Shown piece by piece: positions 50,169 through 59,037 of a stretch of 64,000 nucleotides of DNA; the stretch's first letter is position 1, and each line of letters begins with the position of its first letter. The notes below the pieces were generated by a model, which did no database searches, was not told where the DNA came from, and saw only the letters and a program-made list of their open reading frames with translations. Source of the DNA: JAVVPO01 sp036655715. GTDB taxonomy: Bacteria > Bacillota > Clostridia > Lachnospirales > Cellulosilyticaceae. The stretch spans positions 1 to 64,000 of the forward strand of contig JAVVPO010000006.1 of assembly GCA_036655715.1 (NCBI GenBank), given 5' to 3'. The position numbers and the translations under genes were made by a program.

Positions 50169-51980
50169 TTATTTTTTACTTGATCTTTTTCTATCGCCTT
50201 CTTTAAGAAGTCTCTTACGTAGTCTAATCGCAGCTGGTGTGATTTCTACTAACTCATCATCTTCGATGAATTCTAAAGCTTCTTCAAGAGTAAATACTCT
50301 TGGAGGAGATAATCTTACTGCATCATCTGCTCCTGATGAACGTGTGTTAGTAAGTTTTTTAGTTTTACATGGGTTAACTGTCATATCCTCTTTACGAGAG
50401 TTTTGACCAATAACCATACCTTCGTATACATCAATTGCTGGAGCTACAAATAATGTTGCTCTTTCTTCTAATGCGCTAAGGGCGTAAGCTACTGTGATGC
50501 CTTGCTCCATAGCTACTAATGCACCATTTGCTCTTCTTGGAAGTTCACCAACATAGTCCGTGAATCCTTCAATACGTCTAACCATTGTTGCTTCACCACG
50601 TGAATCAGTGATAAGCTCACTTCTAAATCCAAGAAGTGCACGTGTTGGGCAAAGATATTCAACTCTCATGTAACCATTTTCTGGTTCCATACTTATCATT
50701 GTTGCTTTACGCATATTAAGTTTGCTGATCGCTGTACCTGAGTATTCGTCTGGAAGAGTAATGATAACTCTCTCAACTGGCTCTACAAGCTTGCCTTCTT
50801 CATTTCTGTGCATGATAACTTCTGGTTTTGAAACCCCAAGCTCATACCCTTCTCTTCTCATGTTCTCGATAAGAATAGATAAGTGAAGTTCTCCTCTACC
50901 AGATACTCTGTATCCGTCTGTTGTATCCATAGCTTCTACTTGAAGACCTACGTTTACCTCGAGCTCTTTTTCTAATCTATCTTTAATATGTCTTGTTGTT
51001 ACATATTTACCACTAAGGCCTGCGAATGGTGAATCATTTACTAAGAAGTTCATTGTAAGTGTTGGTGGTTCAATGTGGATTGGCTCCATAGGTTCTACTT
51101 TACCAACTTCTCCAATTGTTTCTCCGATAGAAATATCAGGGATACCAGCAATAACTACGATATCTCCACTTCCAGCTTCTGTTTGAGGTACTTGAACTAG
51201 ACCTTCATAACCCATCATCTTAGTGATCTTACCAAGTCTTAAGTTTCCTTCATTATCAGCGATTTGAACTTGTTGTCCATCTCTAATAACACCTTTATAT
51301 ACACGGCCAATTCCAAGACGACCAATAAATGAATCGTATGCTAAGGCACTTACTTGCATTTGAAGTGGTGCTTCATCTTGTTTTGGATATTCTCCAACTT
51401 GTTTAATAATTGTTTCTAAAAGAGGTACAACATTATCTGATGGCTGATCAAGTTCATATTGCATGATACCTTGCTTACCAATTCCGTAAAGGATTGGGAA
51501 ATCAAGTTGCTCATCATTTGCTTCTAAATCTGCAAATAAGTCAAATGTCATATCTACTACTTCTTCTGCTCTATGGTTAGGTTTGTCAATTTTGTTGATA
51601 ACAAGAATTGGCTTAAGACCTAATTCTAAAGATTTTTGAAGTACGAAGCGTGTTTGTGGCATAGGCCCTTCAATTGAGTCTACAAGAAGGATAACTGTAT
51701 CTACTGTACGGATAACCCTTTCTACTTCTGAAGAGAAGTCACTATGTCCTGGTGTATCTACGATATTAATTTTGTAATCTTTATATCTAATGGAACAGTT
51801 TTTTGAATAAATAGTAATTCCACGTTCTCTCTCGATAGAGTTACTATCCATTACACAATCTACTTTTTCTTGGTTCTCTCTAAATACACCACTTTGGTTT
51901 AAGAAAGCATCTACAAGTGTAGATTTACCCGCATCTACGTGGGCGATAACTGCTATATTTATAATTTTCATATTTGCCAT
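50169..51980 (-). CDS. typA: Ribosome-associated GTPase TypA/BipA
   Basis: TypA is an EF-G-like GTPase that binds ribosomes and acts in stress, cold growth and subunit assembly. The 603-residue protein has the G1 motif AHVDAGKST, G3 DTPGHSDF and G4 NKIDK. The TypA-specific middle and C-terminal domains follow (SGRGELHLSILIENMRREG and GYMRVEYLCPTRALLGFR in parts). GAGGAAA precedes the start at 51980. It is a housekeeping gene unrelated to its neighbours. Confidence 0.96.
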   Translation of the reverse strand: MANMKIINIAVIAHVDAGKSTLVDAFLNQSGVFRENQEKVDCVMDSNSIERERGITIYSKNCSIRYKDYKINIVDTPGHSDFSSEVERVIRTVDTVILLVDSIEGPMPQTRFVLQKSLELGLKPILVINKIDKPNHRAEEVVDMTFDLFADLEANDEQLDFPILYGIGKQGIMQYELDQPSDNVVPLLETIIKQVGEYPKQDEAPLQMQVSALAYDSFIGRLGIGRVYKGVIRDGQQVQIADNEGNLRLGKITKMMGYEGLVQVPQTEAGSGDIVVIAGIPDISIGETIGEVGKVEPMEPIHIEPPTLTMNFLVNDSPFAGLSGKYVTTRHIKDRLEKELEVNVGLQVEAMDTTDGYRVSGRGELHLSILIENMRREGYELGVSKPEVIMHRNEEGKLVEPVERVIITLPDEYSGTAISKLNMRKATMISMEPENGYMRVEYLCPTRALLGFRSELITDSRGEATMVRRIEGFTDYVGELPRRANGALVAMEQGITVAYALSALEERATLFVAPAIDVYEGMVIGQNSRKEDMTVNPCKTKKLTNTRSSGADDAVRLSPPRVFTLEEALEFIEDDELVEITPAAIRLRKRLLKEGDRKRSSKK

Positions 51981-52208
51981 GTTTTCATTTCCTCATTTCA
52001 TTTGAGTTTCACAATTGTATATTGTATCATCTTCTGGCATTTTTCTCAACATGTAAGTTCTGCCTATATTTATTATTATTTGAAAATTTATTTGTGGTTT
52101 TTGACTATAAACGTTGATATAATTGCTTTTCTTTCCATCTCATCATAAAATCTTTTGTTATAAAATATATATTATTAATATGGAAAGTTATATAAAGGAG
52201 TGTATAAT

Positions 52209-53123
52209 ATGAAAACTGTACTGATTAATGGGGGACTTGGTAATCAGGTCTTCCAGTATATATTTGGCCGCACCATCGAACTTGTCACAGGCGAAAAAGT
52301 AGTTTTTGACGATGCTTACTTTTTTTCTCCTATGCATCACACTCATTCTAATGGTACCTCTGCACAAAGGCTACGTCTACATGAAACTTTTGGTATAGAC
52401 ATTTCTTTACTCAGTCAAACCCTAGATAACACCGCTTGGCAAGAAGCTCTGACTCTTGCCTTTCATCCTCAAGATGGCAAACCTCACTCTATTCCTGAAT
52501 TTTTGCGTACCAACTATCCAGCTCTTTCCTTTGTTGCTGAGACTTCAGACTTTGTTTTTGATGGTCCTGTCCTTTCTACACCTACTTGTGTCTATAATCC
52601 AGCAGTTTATAAAGTACCTACCCCCACCTATTATCATGGGTACTGGATCAATAAAGGATGGCTTAGTAGCTACAAAGATATCTTACTTAAAGAACTAACT
52701 TTTAGGCCTATTACTGAACCACATAACCTTGCCTATGCACAGCAAATTGATGAAACCAATTCTGTTGCTCTTCATATCAGAAAATTCAGCCTAGAAGGGT
52801 ATAACGTGGACCTTTCTCCTGAATTTTATCGTCAATCCATCCTTTCATTTACCTCTTTGCTTCAAGAACCTACTTTTTTCATTTTCTCTGACTCTCTTGA
52901 CTACTGCAAATCTTCCTATAAGGAACTTGGTTTAGACCTAGCTGGTGATCGTATTATCTTTGTAGAAGGCAATGAGAGCGATGTCCTTAACTACCGAGAT
53001 ATGCAGCTTATGAGCTTATGTAAGCATATGATTATTGCTAATAGTAGCTTCTCTTACTTAGCAGCTTTACTCAATCCTCATCAAGATAAACTCGTAGCCA
53101 ATCCTACCAATAGGGAAATCTAA
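52209..53123 (+). CDS. GT11-type alpha-1,2-fucosyltransferase
   Basis: The 304-residue protein opens with the GT11 motif INGGLGNQVFQYIFGR and ends with MSLCKHMIIANSSFSYLAALLN and FIFSDSLDYCK, typical of GDP-fucose-dependent alpha-1,2-fucosyltransferases. The usual HxRRGD donor motif reads HIRKFSLEGY here, so it is divergent. AAAGGAG lies nine bases before the ATG at 52209. An in-frame GTG at 52200 abuts that site and is unlikely. It is convergent with the fucokinase/GDP-fucose pyrophosphorylase gene, which probably makes its donor. Confidence 0.85.
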   Translation: MKTVLINGGLGNQVFQYIFGRTIELVTGEKVVFDDAYFFSPMHHTHSNGTSAQRLRLHETFGIDISLLSQTLDNTAWQEALTLAFHPQDGKPHSIPEFLRTNYPALSFVAETSDFVFDGPVLSTPTCVYNPAVYKVPTPTYYHGYWINKGWLSSYKDILLKELTFRPITEPHNLAYAQQIDETNSVALHIRKFSLEGYNVDLSPEFYRQSILSFTSLLQEPTFFIFSDSLDYCKSSYKELGLDLAGDRIIFVEGNESDVLNYRDMQLMSLCKHMIIANSSFSYLAALLNPHQDKLVANPTNREI

Positions 53124-53124
53124 C

Positions 53125-53167
53125 AAAGAGGTAAGGACTCAGTCTATACCTGAGTCCTTACCTCTTT
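53125..53167. terminator. Bidirectional terminator between convergent genes
   Basis: A perfect 18-bp inverted repeat (53125-53142 with 53150-53167) is followed by TTTTATTTT on the plus strand. It closes the fucosyltransferase gene and also the convergent sugar operon. Confidence 0.9.
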
Positions 53168-53190
53168 TATTTTATTTTGTTTGATTTTAT

Positions 53191-56100
53191 TTAATAAATT
53201 TCAGCATCCCATACTTCTACATGGTTATCTCCAAAGACCTGCTCTAATACCTCTTTGAGCTTCGCCCTACTGACCCCTTCTCTTAGGATAATCTGCAAAA
53301 ATCCTCCACCGCCTGCTCCGCAAATCATCAGCCCCTCAGCATAAGGCTTACACACTTCTATAATAGCATCAATATAACTATTAGTACTGCCTGCATCTAA
53401 TTTTCTAATTAACTCAAGATGGGTATTTAATAACTGACAAAAATGATTGATGTTTTCTTTTTCTAATTCATACTTCATCATAATAGCTAGTTTTTGTATT
53501 TCATTTAGAATCTCTATTTTATCAGGATGGCTCAAAATATATTCGCCCATAATCTCTCTTAAAATCCCTTTTGCTAACCTACGTTGCCCTGTATAAACTA
53601 ATACCAATCGTTTATTTAATGCTTGCCTCATCGTATCACTAAGCTCTAGAGACGTTACTTCTAATAGCTGTAGTAGACCTTTTTGAGATCTAACTAACTT
53701 TATACCAGGTATCAACCCGCCTACTTGATCTTGCCAACCTCCTCCTGTTGTCATCAGCTGCTCGGTGCAAAGTACTTCATCAAAAAGCTGGTTGTTTTCA
53801 TAAGGTATGTCAAAAAGTGCTTTAAGCGCCTTGATTACTGTTCCTGCCAGTATACTACTTGAGCCTAAACCTGACCCTTTGGGAATATCTACCCTAGTCC
53901 TTAACTCTATTCCGCATCCTACCTTATTTAAAACTTTATCTAGCTCCCCTTCCTTCCCTTGTAAAGGCAAAATACCTACAACTACTAGTGCCGCCTTGTG
54001 AAGGGCAAAAGGGTCCGTTGGATCACAATACTGCCCCATTTCCTTTAAGTTATGATAAGTTTTTTGCATACCAAGATCATAGCTGACTAACCTTATAACA
54101 GACTCTTTTAACTTTTTTGCCTCTACCTGTATAGGTAAAGCGCCATTTAGCTTAATGGCTGCATTAAGTACTGTTCCTCCATTTTCTATACTATACGGGG
54201 GCGTATCTGACCATCCTCCTCCGAAGTTAATTCTAGCTGGACTATACACTTTTACACTTTGGAGGCCATCCTTTTTGATTTGCCCATTCCAGTCTCTTGG
54301 TAACTGTCCTAGTGTACTTTTTTCTATCATTAGAGCCAAGGTTTCGTACGCTTTATTTTCTATTTCTCTAAAATTAAGTCCTATTTTTTTCTGAACTTCT
54401 GCTACGTAGCGATAAAGTCTTAACTGGCTAAGGCCAACTGCTTCTTGCTCACAATAAGCTAAAGCTAATGGCAACCGCCTAGCTATCCCTTTTTTATCTT
54501 TTCCAAGTAAAGGATAGATTGTTTCTACCCACTCTTTAGCTACTGCTTGAGACATAAATTCTCTTGTACGAATCCTATCTTCAGTGGCTTCTTGGGTCTT
54601 CAAAATACACTTTAGGTCTGCTATTTCATAACTTGTTTTAAGAGAATACCGTTTAAGGCTTAACCATTTTTTGATTTCTTCTTCTCTTGCTAGGTGAATA
54701 CGACTTAGCCACAAAGCACTCTCTAAACTTTCCTCTATAGAAGACATCATAGGATAAAGAGGCACTTCCCACAAATTTTCTATAGGCTCTTCTAAGTAAT
54801 TGCTAAGTTCTCGTAGTGGTCTATTAAGAAATGTCCCCTCATTCACTTCCCTCTTAGGATCATCTAACACGCCATAGACTCTTGTAATATACCCTGTATT
54901 GCCCTTACCCTCTTCAACAGGTAAGGTATGTAAAACAAGATGATCTCCAAGCGTAACGGGTATAGCAGCTATGACATTAGATAAAATGCAACCCTTACCA
55001 ATTACTACCTCTCCTTCTAACTGACTATCTTCAATAAAAGAGCCTTCTCCAACTTGTGTATGTTCTCCTATATAACTATTTACCAAGCTAATCTCATCAC
55101 GTTCACCTAATCTATCATCTACCGAAATAACTTTTTCAGACCAATCCATAAAATGATAGACTGAGTGAATGGTACTCATCAGCTCTCTTAGCTCCTGGCT
55201 TGTGCCAAAATGTACAAATCTAGCAGGTGATAAAGACTGTACATGCATAGGCACTTCACAAAAAGTCTCCCATATTTGTCTTCTCACCTCTAGCAGTTCT
55301 TGAGAGTACTCACCTTCTGACGCCTCCATTAAATAATCTTCTAAAGTACTTTCCTTAGTAAAAGGTATTAGAAAATCCCCATAAAAGTTAAGCCTAAGTT
55401 TTTCATTGATAAAGGTTTCATATTTGGCCCTATCTAGCTTTTGATTGGTCATAATAAGTCCTAGTAGTTTACTAGCTACCTCTGCTTCTAACCATATAAG
55501 CCCTGTATCTATATTTACCAGCCCCGTAGGCCCCACCGCTCCCGCTTCTTCTAACTTATCTAAAGGAAGTTTATGCAAAAACTTTTTGACCCTGCCTTCC
55601 TTATCCATTTGATAAACACCATGCCTAGTGCCGACATCTCCCTCTTCTTGAATAGCTATGCCTACTACACCTTTTCTAGTAAAATCCATCTGATTGGTAT
55701 TGCAAATCAAAAGTACATCACCTGAGGCAATCAATATCCCTTCTGACATTCTAGAAGGTACTCCGCTTAAAGCAATGACAAACTCATCAAAGAGTGTCGC
55801 GTACCTACCATCTGGCAATTCCCTAGGGACTCTAGAAAAAAGTTTTCCAAAAGCAGAGTACTGTGGTATCCGTTTGCTATCACCTCCAGAGTGGATAAGG
55901 AGAATTTTTTGTCCTTTAAAAGGATTCTCACCCGTTAATCCATACTGCTTAGTCACTTCATAGAGTGCATTTAAAGTAGCCCCTCCACTACCCACTCTTT
56001 TCCCCAAAGGGTCAGCTACTACAATATACTGAGTATCTCTTGAAAGGTATCCTTTATCTAGTCTCTCTTCGATTTGCATTCTATAGGCTCTTGCCTGACT

Positions 56101-56232
56101 ATTACTCGTAGCTGTAATGATAAAAAAATCCCATTTGGCCACTTCTTTGTTGGATTCTAATGACGTCTTATAAGTTTCCCAACCATCTATATAACTTTGC
56201 TTTAAATAAGTATTTTTAATATGATTATTCAT
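53191..56232 (-). CDS. fkp: Bifunctional fucokinase/fucose-1-phosphate guanylyltransferase
   Basis: The 1013-residue protein has two parts. The N-terminal half is a fucose-1-phosphate guanylyltransferase-like domain (ADPLGKRVGSGGATLNAL, HSGGDSKRIPQYSAFGKLF) plus a left-handed helix region. The C-terminal third is a GHMP kinase (PARINFGGGWSDTPPYS, GSGLGSSSILAGTVIKAL, CGAGGGGFLQ). This matches Bacteroides Fkp, which salvages L-fucose to GDP-fucose. A related sugar such as D-arabinose or a heptose could also be the substrate. The start at 56232 is seven bases from AAGGGGG; an ATG two codons earlier is too close. It is the last gene of the sugar operon. Confidence 0.88.
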   Translation of the reverse strand: MNNHIKNTYLKQSYIDGWETYKTSLESNKEVAKWDFFIITATSNSQARAYRMQIEERLDKGYLSRDTQYIVVADPLGKRVGSGGATLNALYEVTKQYGLTGENPFKGQKILLIHSGGDSKRIPQYSAFGKLFSRVPRELPDGRYATLFDEFVIALSGVPSRMSEGILIASGDVLLICNTNQMDFTRKGVVGIAIQEEGDVGTRHGVYQMDKEGRVKKFLHKLPLDKLEEAGAVGPTGLVNIDTGLIWLEAEVASKLLGLIMTNQKLDRAKYETFINEKLRLNFYGDFLIPFTKESTLEDYLMEASEGEYSQELLEVRRQIWETFCEVPMHVQSLSPARFVHFGTSQELRELMSTIHSVYHFMDWSEKVISVDDRLGERDEISLVNSYIGEHTQVGEGSFIEDSQLEGEVVIGKGCILSNVIAAIPVTLGDHLVLHTLPVEEGKGNTGYITRVYGVLDDPKREVNEGTFLNRPLRELSNYLEEPIENLWEVPLYPMMSSIEESLESALWLSRIHLAREEEIKKWLSLKRYSLKTSYEIADLKCILKTQEATEDRIRTREFMSQAVAKEWVETIYPLLGKDKKGIARRLPLALAYCEQEAVGLSQLRLYRYVAEVQKKIGLNFREIENKAYETLALMIEKSTLGQLPRDWNGQIKKDGLQSVKVYSPARINFGGGWSDTPPYSIENGGTVLNAAIKLNGALPIQVEAKKLKESVIRLVSYDLGMQKTYHNLKEMGQYCDPTDPFALHKAALVVVGILPLQGKEGELDKVLNKVGCGIELRTRVDIPKGSGLGSSSILAGTVIKALKALFDIPYENNQLFDEVLCTEQLMTTGGGWQDQVGGLIPGIKLVRSQKGLLQLLEVTSLELSDTMRQALNKRLVLVYTGQRRLAKGILREIMGEYILSHPDKIEILNEIQKLAIMMKYELEKENINHFCQLLNTHLELIRKLDAGSTNSYIDAIIEVCKPYAEGLMICGAGGGGFLQIILREGVSRAKLKEVLEQVFGDNHVEVWDAEIY

Positions 56233-56271
56233 GCTCATGCCCCCTTACTTTAATTATCTTTCCTTCTTTAT

Positions 56272-58047
56272 TTATTTCTCCTCTAAAGGTTTGATAATCA
56301 TATGCCTTTGCAGTTCCTCTCTATCTATAAGTGGGTCTTGATCCTCTATAGGTCTACCCATAGAGAGCTTAGGAATGACATAAGTGATTGGTTTTAAGTC
56401 AATTTCAAATAAATACGCCTGAGATTCTAGTAATAAACTTTCTATCTCTGCTACTTCTTCATAAGAAGTGATAGGCTTAGATGTAATACCATAAGCCTCT
56501 CCTATCTTTACAAAATCAGGTGTAGTATATCCCCTCATCGTTCCGTAGTAATTAGACTCAAAATACATCTCTTGAAAATGCCTAATCATCCCTAGCGCCT
56601 TGTTGTTGATAATCAGTAATTTAATAGGTAACTTCTCCCTTATAATGGTCTGTAACTCTTGAATATTCATTTGCACTCCGCCATCTCCTGCTATAGCTAT
56701 CACACAAGCTTCAGGCTCCGCCTTACAGGCCCCTATAGCAGTAGGTAGTGCAAATCCCATAGCTCCCATACCACCTGATGTCAAGAATCTCTGACCTTCT
56801 TTAATACAAAAGGACTGGGCTGCCCACATCTGATTTTGCCCTACATCTGTACAGATAATCCCTGTGCTACTCATACCTTCACTTATCATTTTCATAAGTT
56901 TGTTGGGATCTATAGTATTAAGCTCCTGTTGTGTGGGGTAGGAAGGATAAGCCCTTTTATAAGTATCAATTTTTTTTAACCACAAAGAAAAATCCCATTT
57001 AAAAGAGTCCTTCTCTAAAGTATGATTCATTATTTCTAAAAAACAACCTAACTCACACTTTAAAACTTTCTCTGCCTTAATGGTTCTACCTAGTTCATTT
57101 TCGTCTATATCTATATGGATAATCTTGGCCTCTCTTGCAAAAGTCTCAGGATTTGGACTTGTTTGCCTAGAACTTAGCCTTGAGCCCAACACTAAAACAA
57201 GGTCTGCATTAGCAACTGCTAAGTTAGCATACCGATTCCCATAAGCTCCAATGAACCCAGTAAATTCTTCCTTACTATGGTCTATACTATCAAGTCCCAT
57301 AAGCGTTGTCACAACAGGTATATGGGTTTGTTCTATCCATTTACTAAGCTTTTTTTCCGCTTTAGCAAGCCTTATCCCTCCACCTACTAGAGCTACAGGC
57401 CTTTTACTTACTTTTAAATCACCTATGATATCCTTTATAGCTTCTTGAATTACCTGAGACTCTACCTGATTTTGTCCGTCTTTACTAGAGCCTTCTACCT
57501 CATAATAACTGATTAGACTTTTCTCATTGATTTCTGCTCTTTGAATATCCATAGGAATATCTATAAGTACTGGTCCTGGTCTACCAGACCTAGCTATAAA
57601 TACGGCTTTTTCTAAAGTATATCTAATGCGCTCAGGATCAGTTACCCTCTTGGCAAACTTCACAATAGGCTTTACTACACTTACGATATCCGTTTCCTGA
57701 AAGCCTGCTTGCCTTACCTCTTCTGATTTTTTATATTCATATGTATTGACCTGTCCTGTGAGATAAAGGCATGGTATGGAATCAAAAAACGCACTACCTA
57801 TCCCTGTTAGGAGATTAGTCGCTCCAGGCCCACTAGTTGCTATAGCCACACCTATATCCCCTTTTATCCTTGCATAACCTTCTGCTGCAAAAGCTGCACC
57901 TTGCTCGTGATACATAGAAAAAAACTCTATCCCCTCTACTCTATCTAGACTATCTACCAAATGCGTAATCGCACCACCCTGATAACCAAAAACTGTATCT
58001 ACGCCTTCTTCCTTCAAAAATGAAATGACATAATTAGAAAGCTTCAT
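56272..58047 (-). CDS. ThDP-dependent acetolactate-synthase-like enzyme of the sugar operon
   Basis: The 591-residue protein has the acetohydroxyacid synthase fold: VFGYQGGAITHLVDSL, the catalytic glutamate in YHEQGAAFAAEGYAR, TSGPGATNLLTGIGSAFFDS, and ThDP site GDGGVQMNIQELQTII. The position equivalent to the AHAS specificity tryptophan is Phe (LGMIRHFQ). It overlaps the epimerase gene by 14 bases, has no small subunit nearby and is the third such protein in the window. Context with CDP-glucose 4,6-dehydratase suggests a YerE-like enzyme that adds a two-carbon branch from pyruvate to a keto-sugar. This is inferred. Acetolactate synthesis remains possible. Confidence 0.75.
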   Translation of the reverse strand: MKLSNYVISFLKEEGVDTVFGYQGGAITHLVDSLDRVEGIEFFSMYHEQGAAFAAEGYARIKGDIGVAIATSGPGATNLLTGIGSAFFDSIPCLYLTGQVNTYEYKKSEEVRQAGFQETDIVSVVKPIVKFAKRVTDPERIRYTLEKAVFIARSGRPGPVLIDIPMDIQRAEINEKSLISYYEVEGSSKDGQNQVESQVIQEAIKDIIGDLKVSKRPVALVGGGIRLAKAEKKLSKWIEQTHIPVVTTLMGLDSIDHSKEEFTGFIGAYGNRYANLAVANADLVLVLGSRLSSRQTSPNPETFAREAKIIHIDIDENELGRTIKAEKVLKCELGCFLEIMNHTLEKDSFKWDFSLWLKKIDTYKRAYPSYPTQQELNTIDPNKLMKMISEGMSSTGIICTDVGQNQMWAAQSFCIKEGQRFLTSGGMGAMGFALPTAIGACKAEPEACVIAIAGDGGVQMNIQELQTIIREKLPIKLLIINNKALGMIRHFQEMYFESNYYGTMRGYTTPDFVKIGEAYGITSKPITSYEEVAEIESLLLESQAYLFEIDLKPITYVIPKLSMGRPIEDQDPLIDREELQRHMIIKPLEEK

Positions 58048-59037
58048 CCTTCCTCCCCCTTTGCCACATGATTTGTCTCTCTATCCCCTCTTGTAAATCC
58101 ATCCACTTAAATCCTTTTAATTCTCTTAACAACCGCTGATTACTTCCTGTATAAGCCTTGCTCTTTCCAGAAATCTCACACCTTATACCTTTTCCAGCCA
58201 TTTTATCATTGATAAAATTTGCGATTTCACTTAGGTTAATGCCTATTCCCCTACACACATTGTAGTCATGATATTTGGGATCATTATTAATAAACCAATT
58301 AACTACCTTGATTAAATCTGATATATACATATAATCAAACAAACAATCCTGTCTCATCGTGATAGGCTCCTCCAAAAGACAACATCCGATACCATGAGTA
58401 ATAAATCTTGTTTCATGTTCATACGGTCCAAAACAGGCAAAAAGCCTCAGATTATAGATATTTTCTGATTGGCTCGCTAGTGTATTTATGATATATTTAG
58501 CCAATCCATATTCATCTTCTGGTATATGTACGCCTATATTCTCTTCTGTCACATACTCTAAATCTCTCCTCTTATCATATTCTGCTCCTGATCCAAAATA
58601 GATAAGCTTTCCATATAAGGACCTATTCCTATAGAAATTCATAAAGAGCCTTAAGCTTTCTTCTAACACATTGGTGCTACTATCTACTTTATTTCTTACA
58701 GGGCCCGCACCATGGATGACAACATCAAACCTTTCCTTCTCAAGATAACGAGATACAGCCTCTTCATCCTTAAGATTTAAGTCTTCTCTTCTTGGTGCTT
58801 CTACTTCATATTTTCTCTTTAAATCCATAAGCAGATTTTGTCCTATNNNNNNNNNNNNNNNNNNNNNNNNNNNNNNNNNNNNNNNNNNNNNNNNNNNNNN
58901 NNNNNNNNNNNNNNNNNNNNNNNNNNNNNNNNNNNNNNNNNNNNNNTTGGTGCTTCTACTTCATATTTTCTCTTTAAATCCATAAGCAGATTTTGTCCTA
59001 TAAACCCTGTTCCTCCTGTCACCAATATCTTTGTCAT
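58034..59037 (-). CDS. NAD-dependent epimerase/dehydratase split by a false gap
   Basis: The N-terminus (MTKILVTGGTGFIGQNLL, from 59037) and the rest of the protein lie on opposite sides of a 100-N run whose flanks are identical over 55 bases. Removing one copy and the N run gives 849 bases, one open frame of 282 residues. It is a short-chain dehydrogenase with an NAD-binding GGTGFIG, and YGLAK as the catalytic Tyr-x3-Lys. The likely substrate is a nucleotide sugar, perhaps the product of the nearby CDP-glucose 4,6-dehydratase (4-reduction or epimerisation). It overlaps both neighbours. Confidence 0.85.
58792..59001. other. Scaffold gap with duplicated 55-bp contig ends (artefact)
   Basis: Positions 58792-58846 and 58947-59001 are identical over 55 bases on each side of 100 N (58847-58946). 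Collapsing them restores an intact reading frame, which strongly supports an artefact. Confidence 0.93.
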
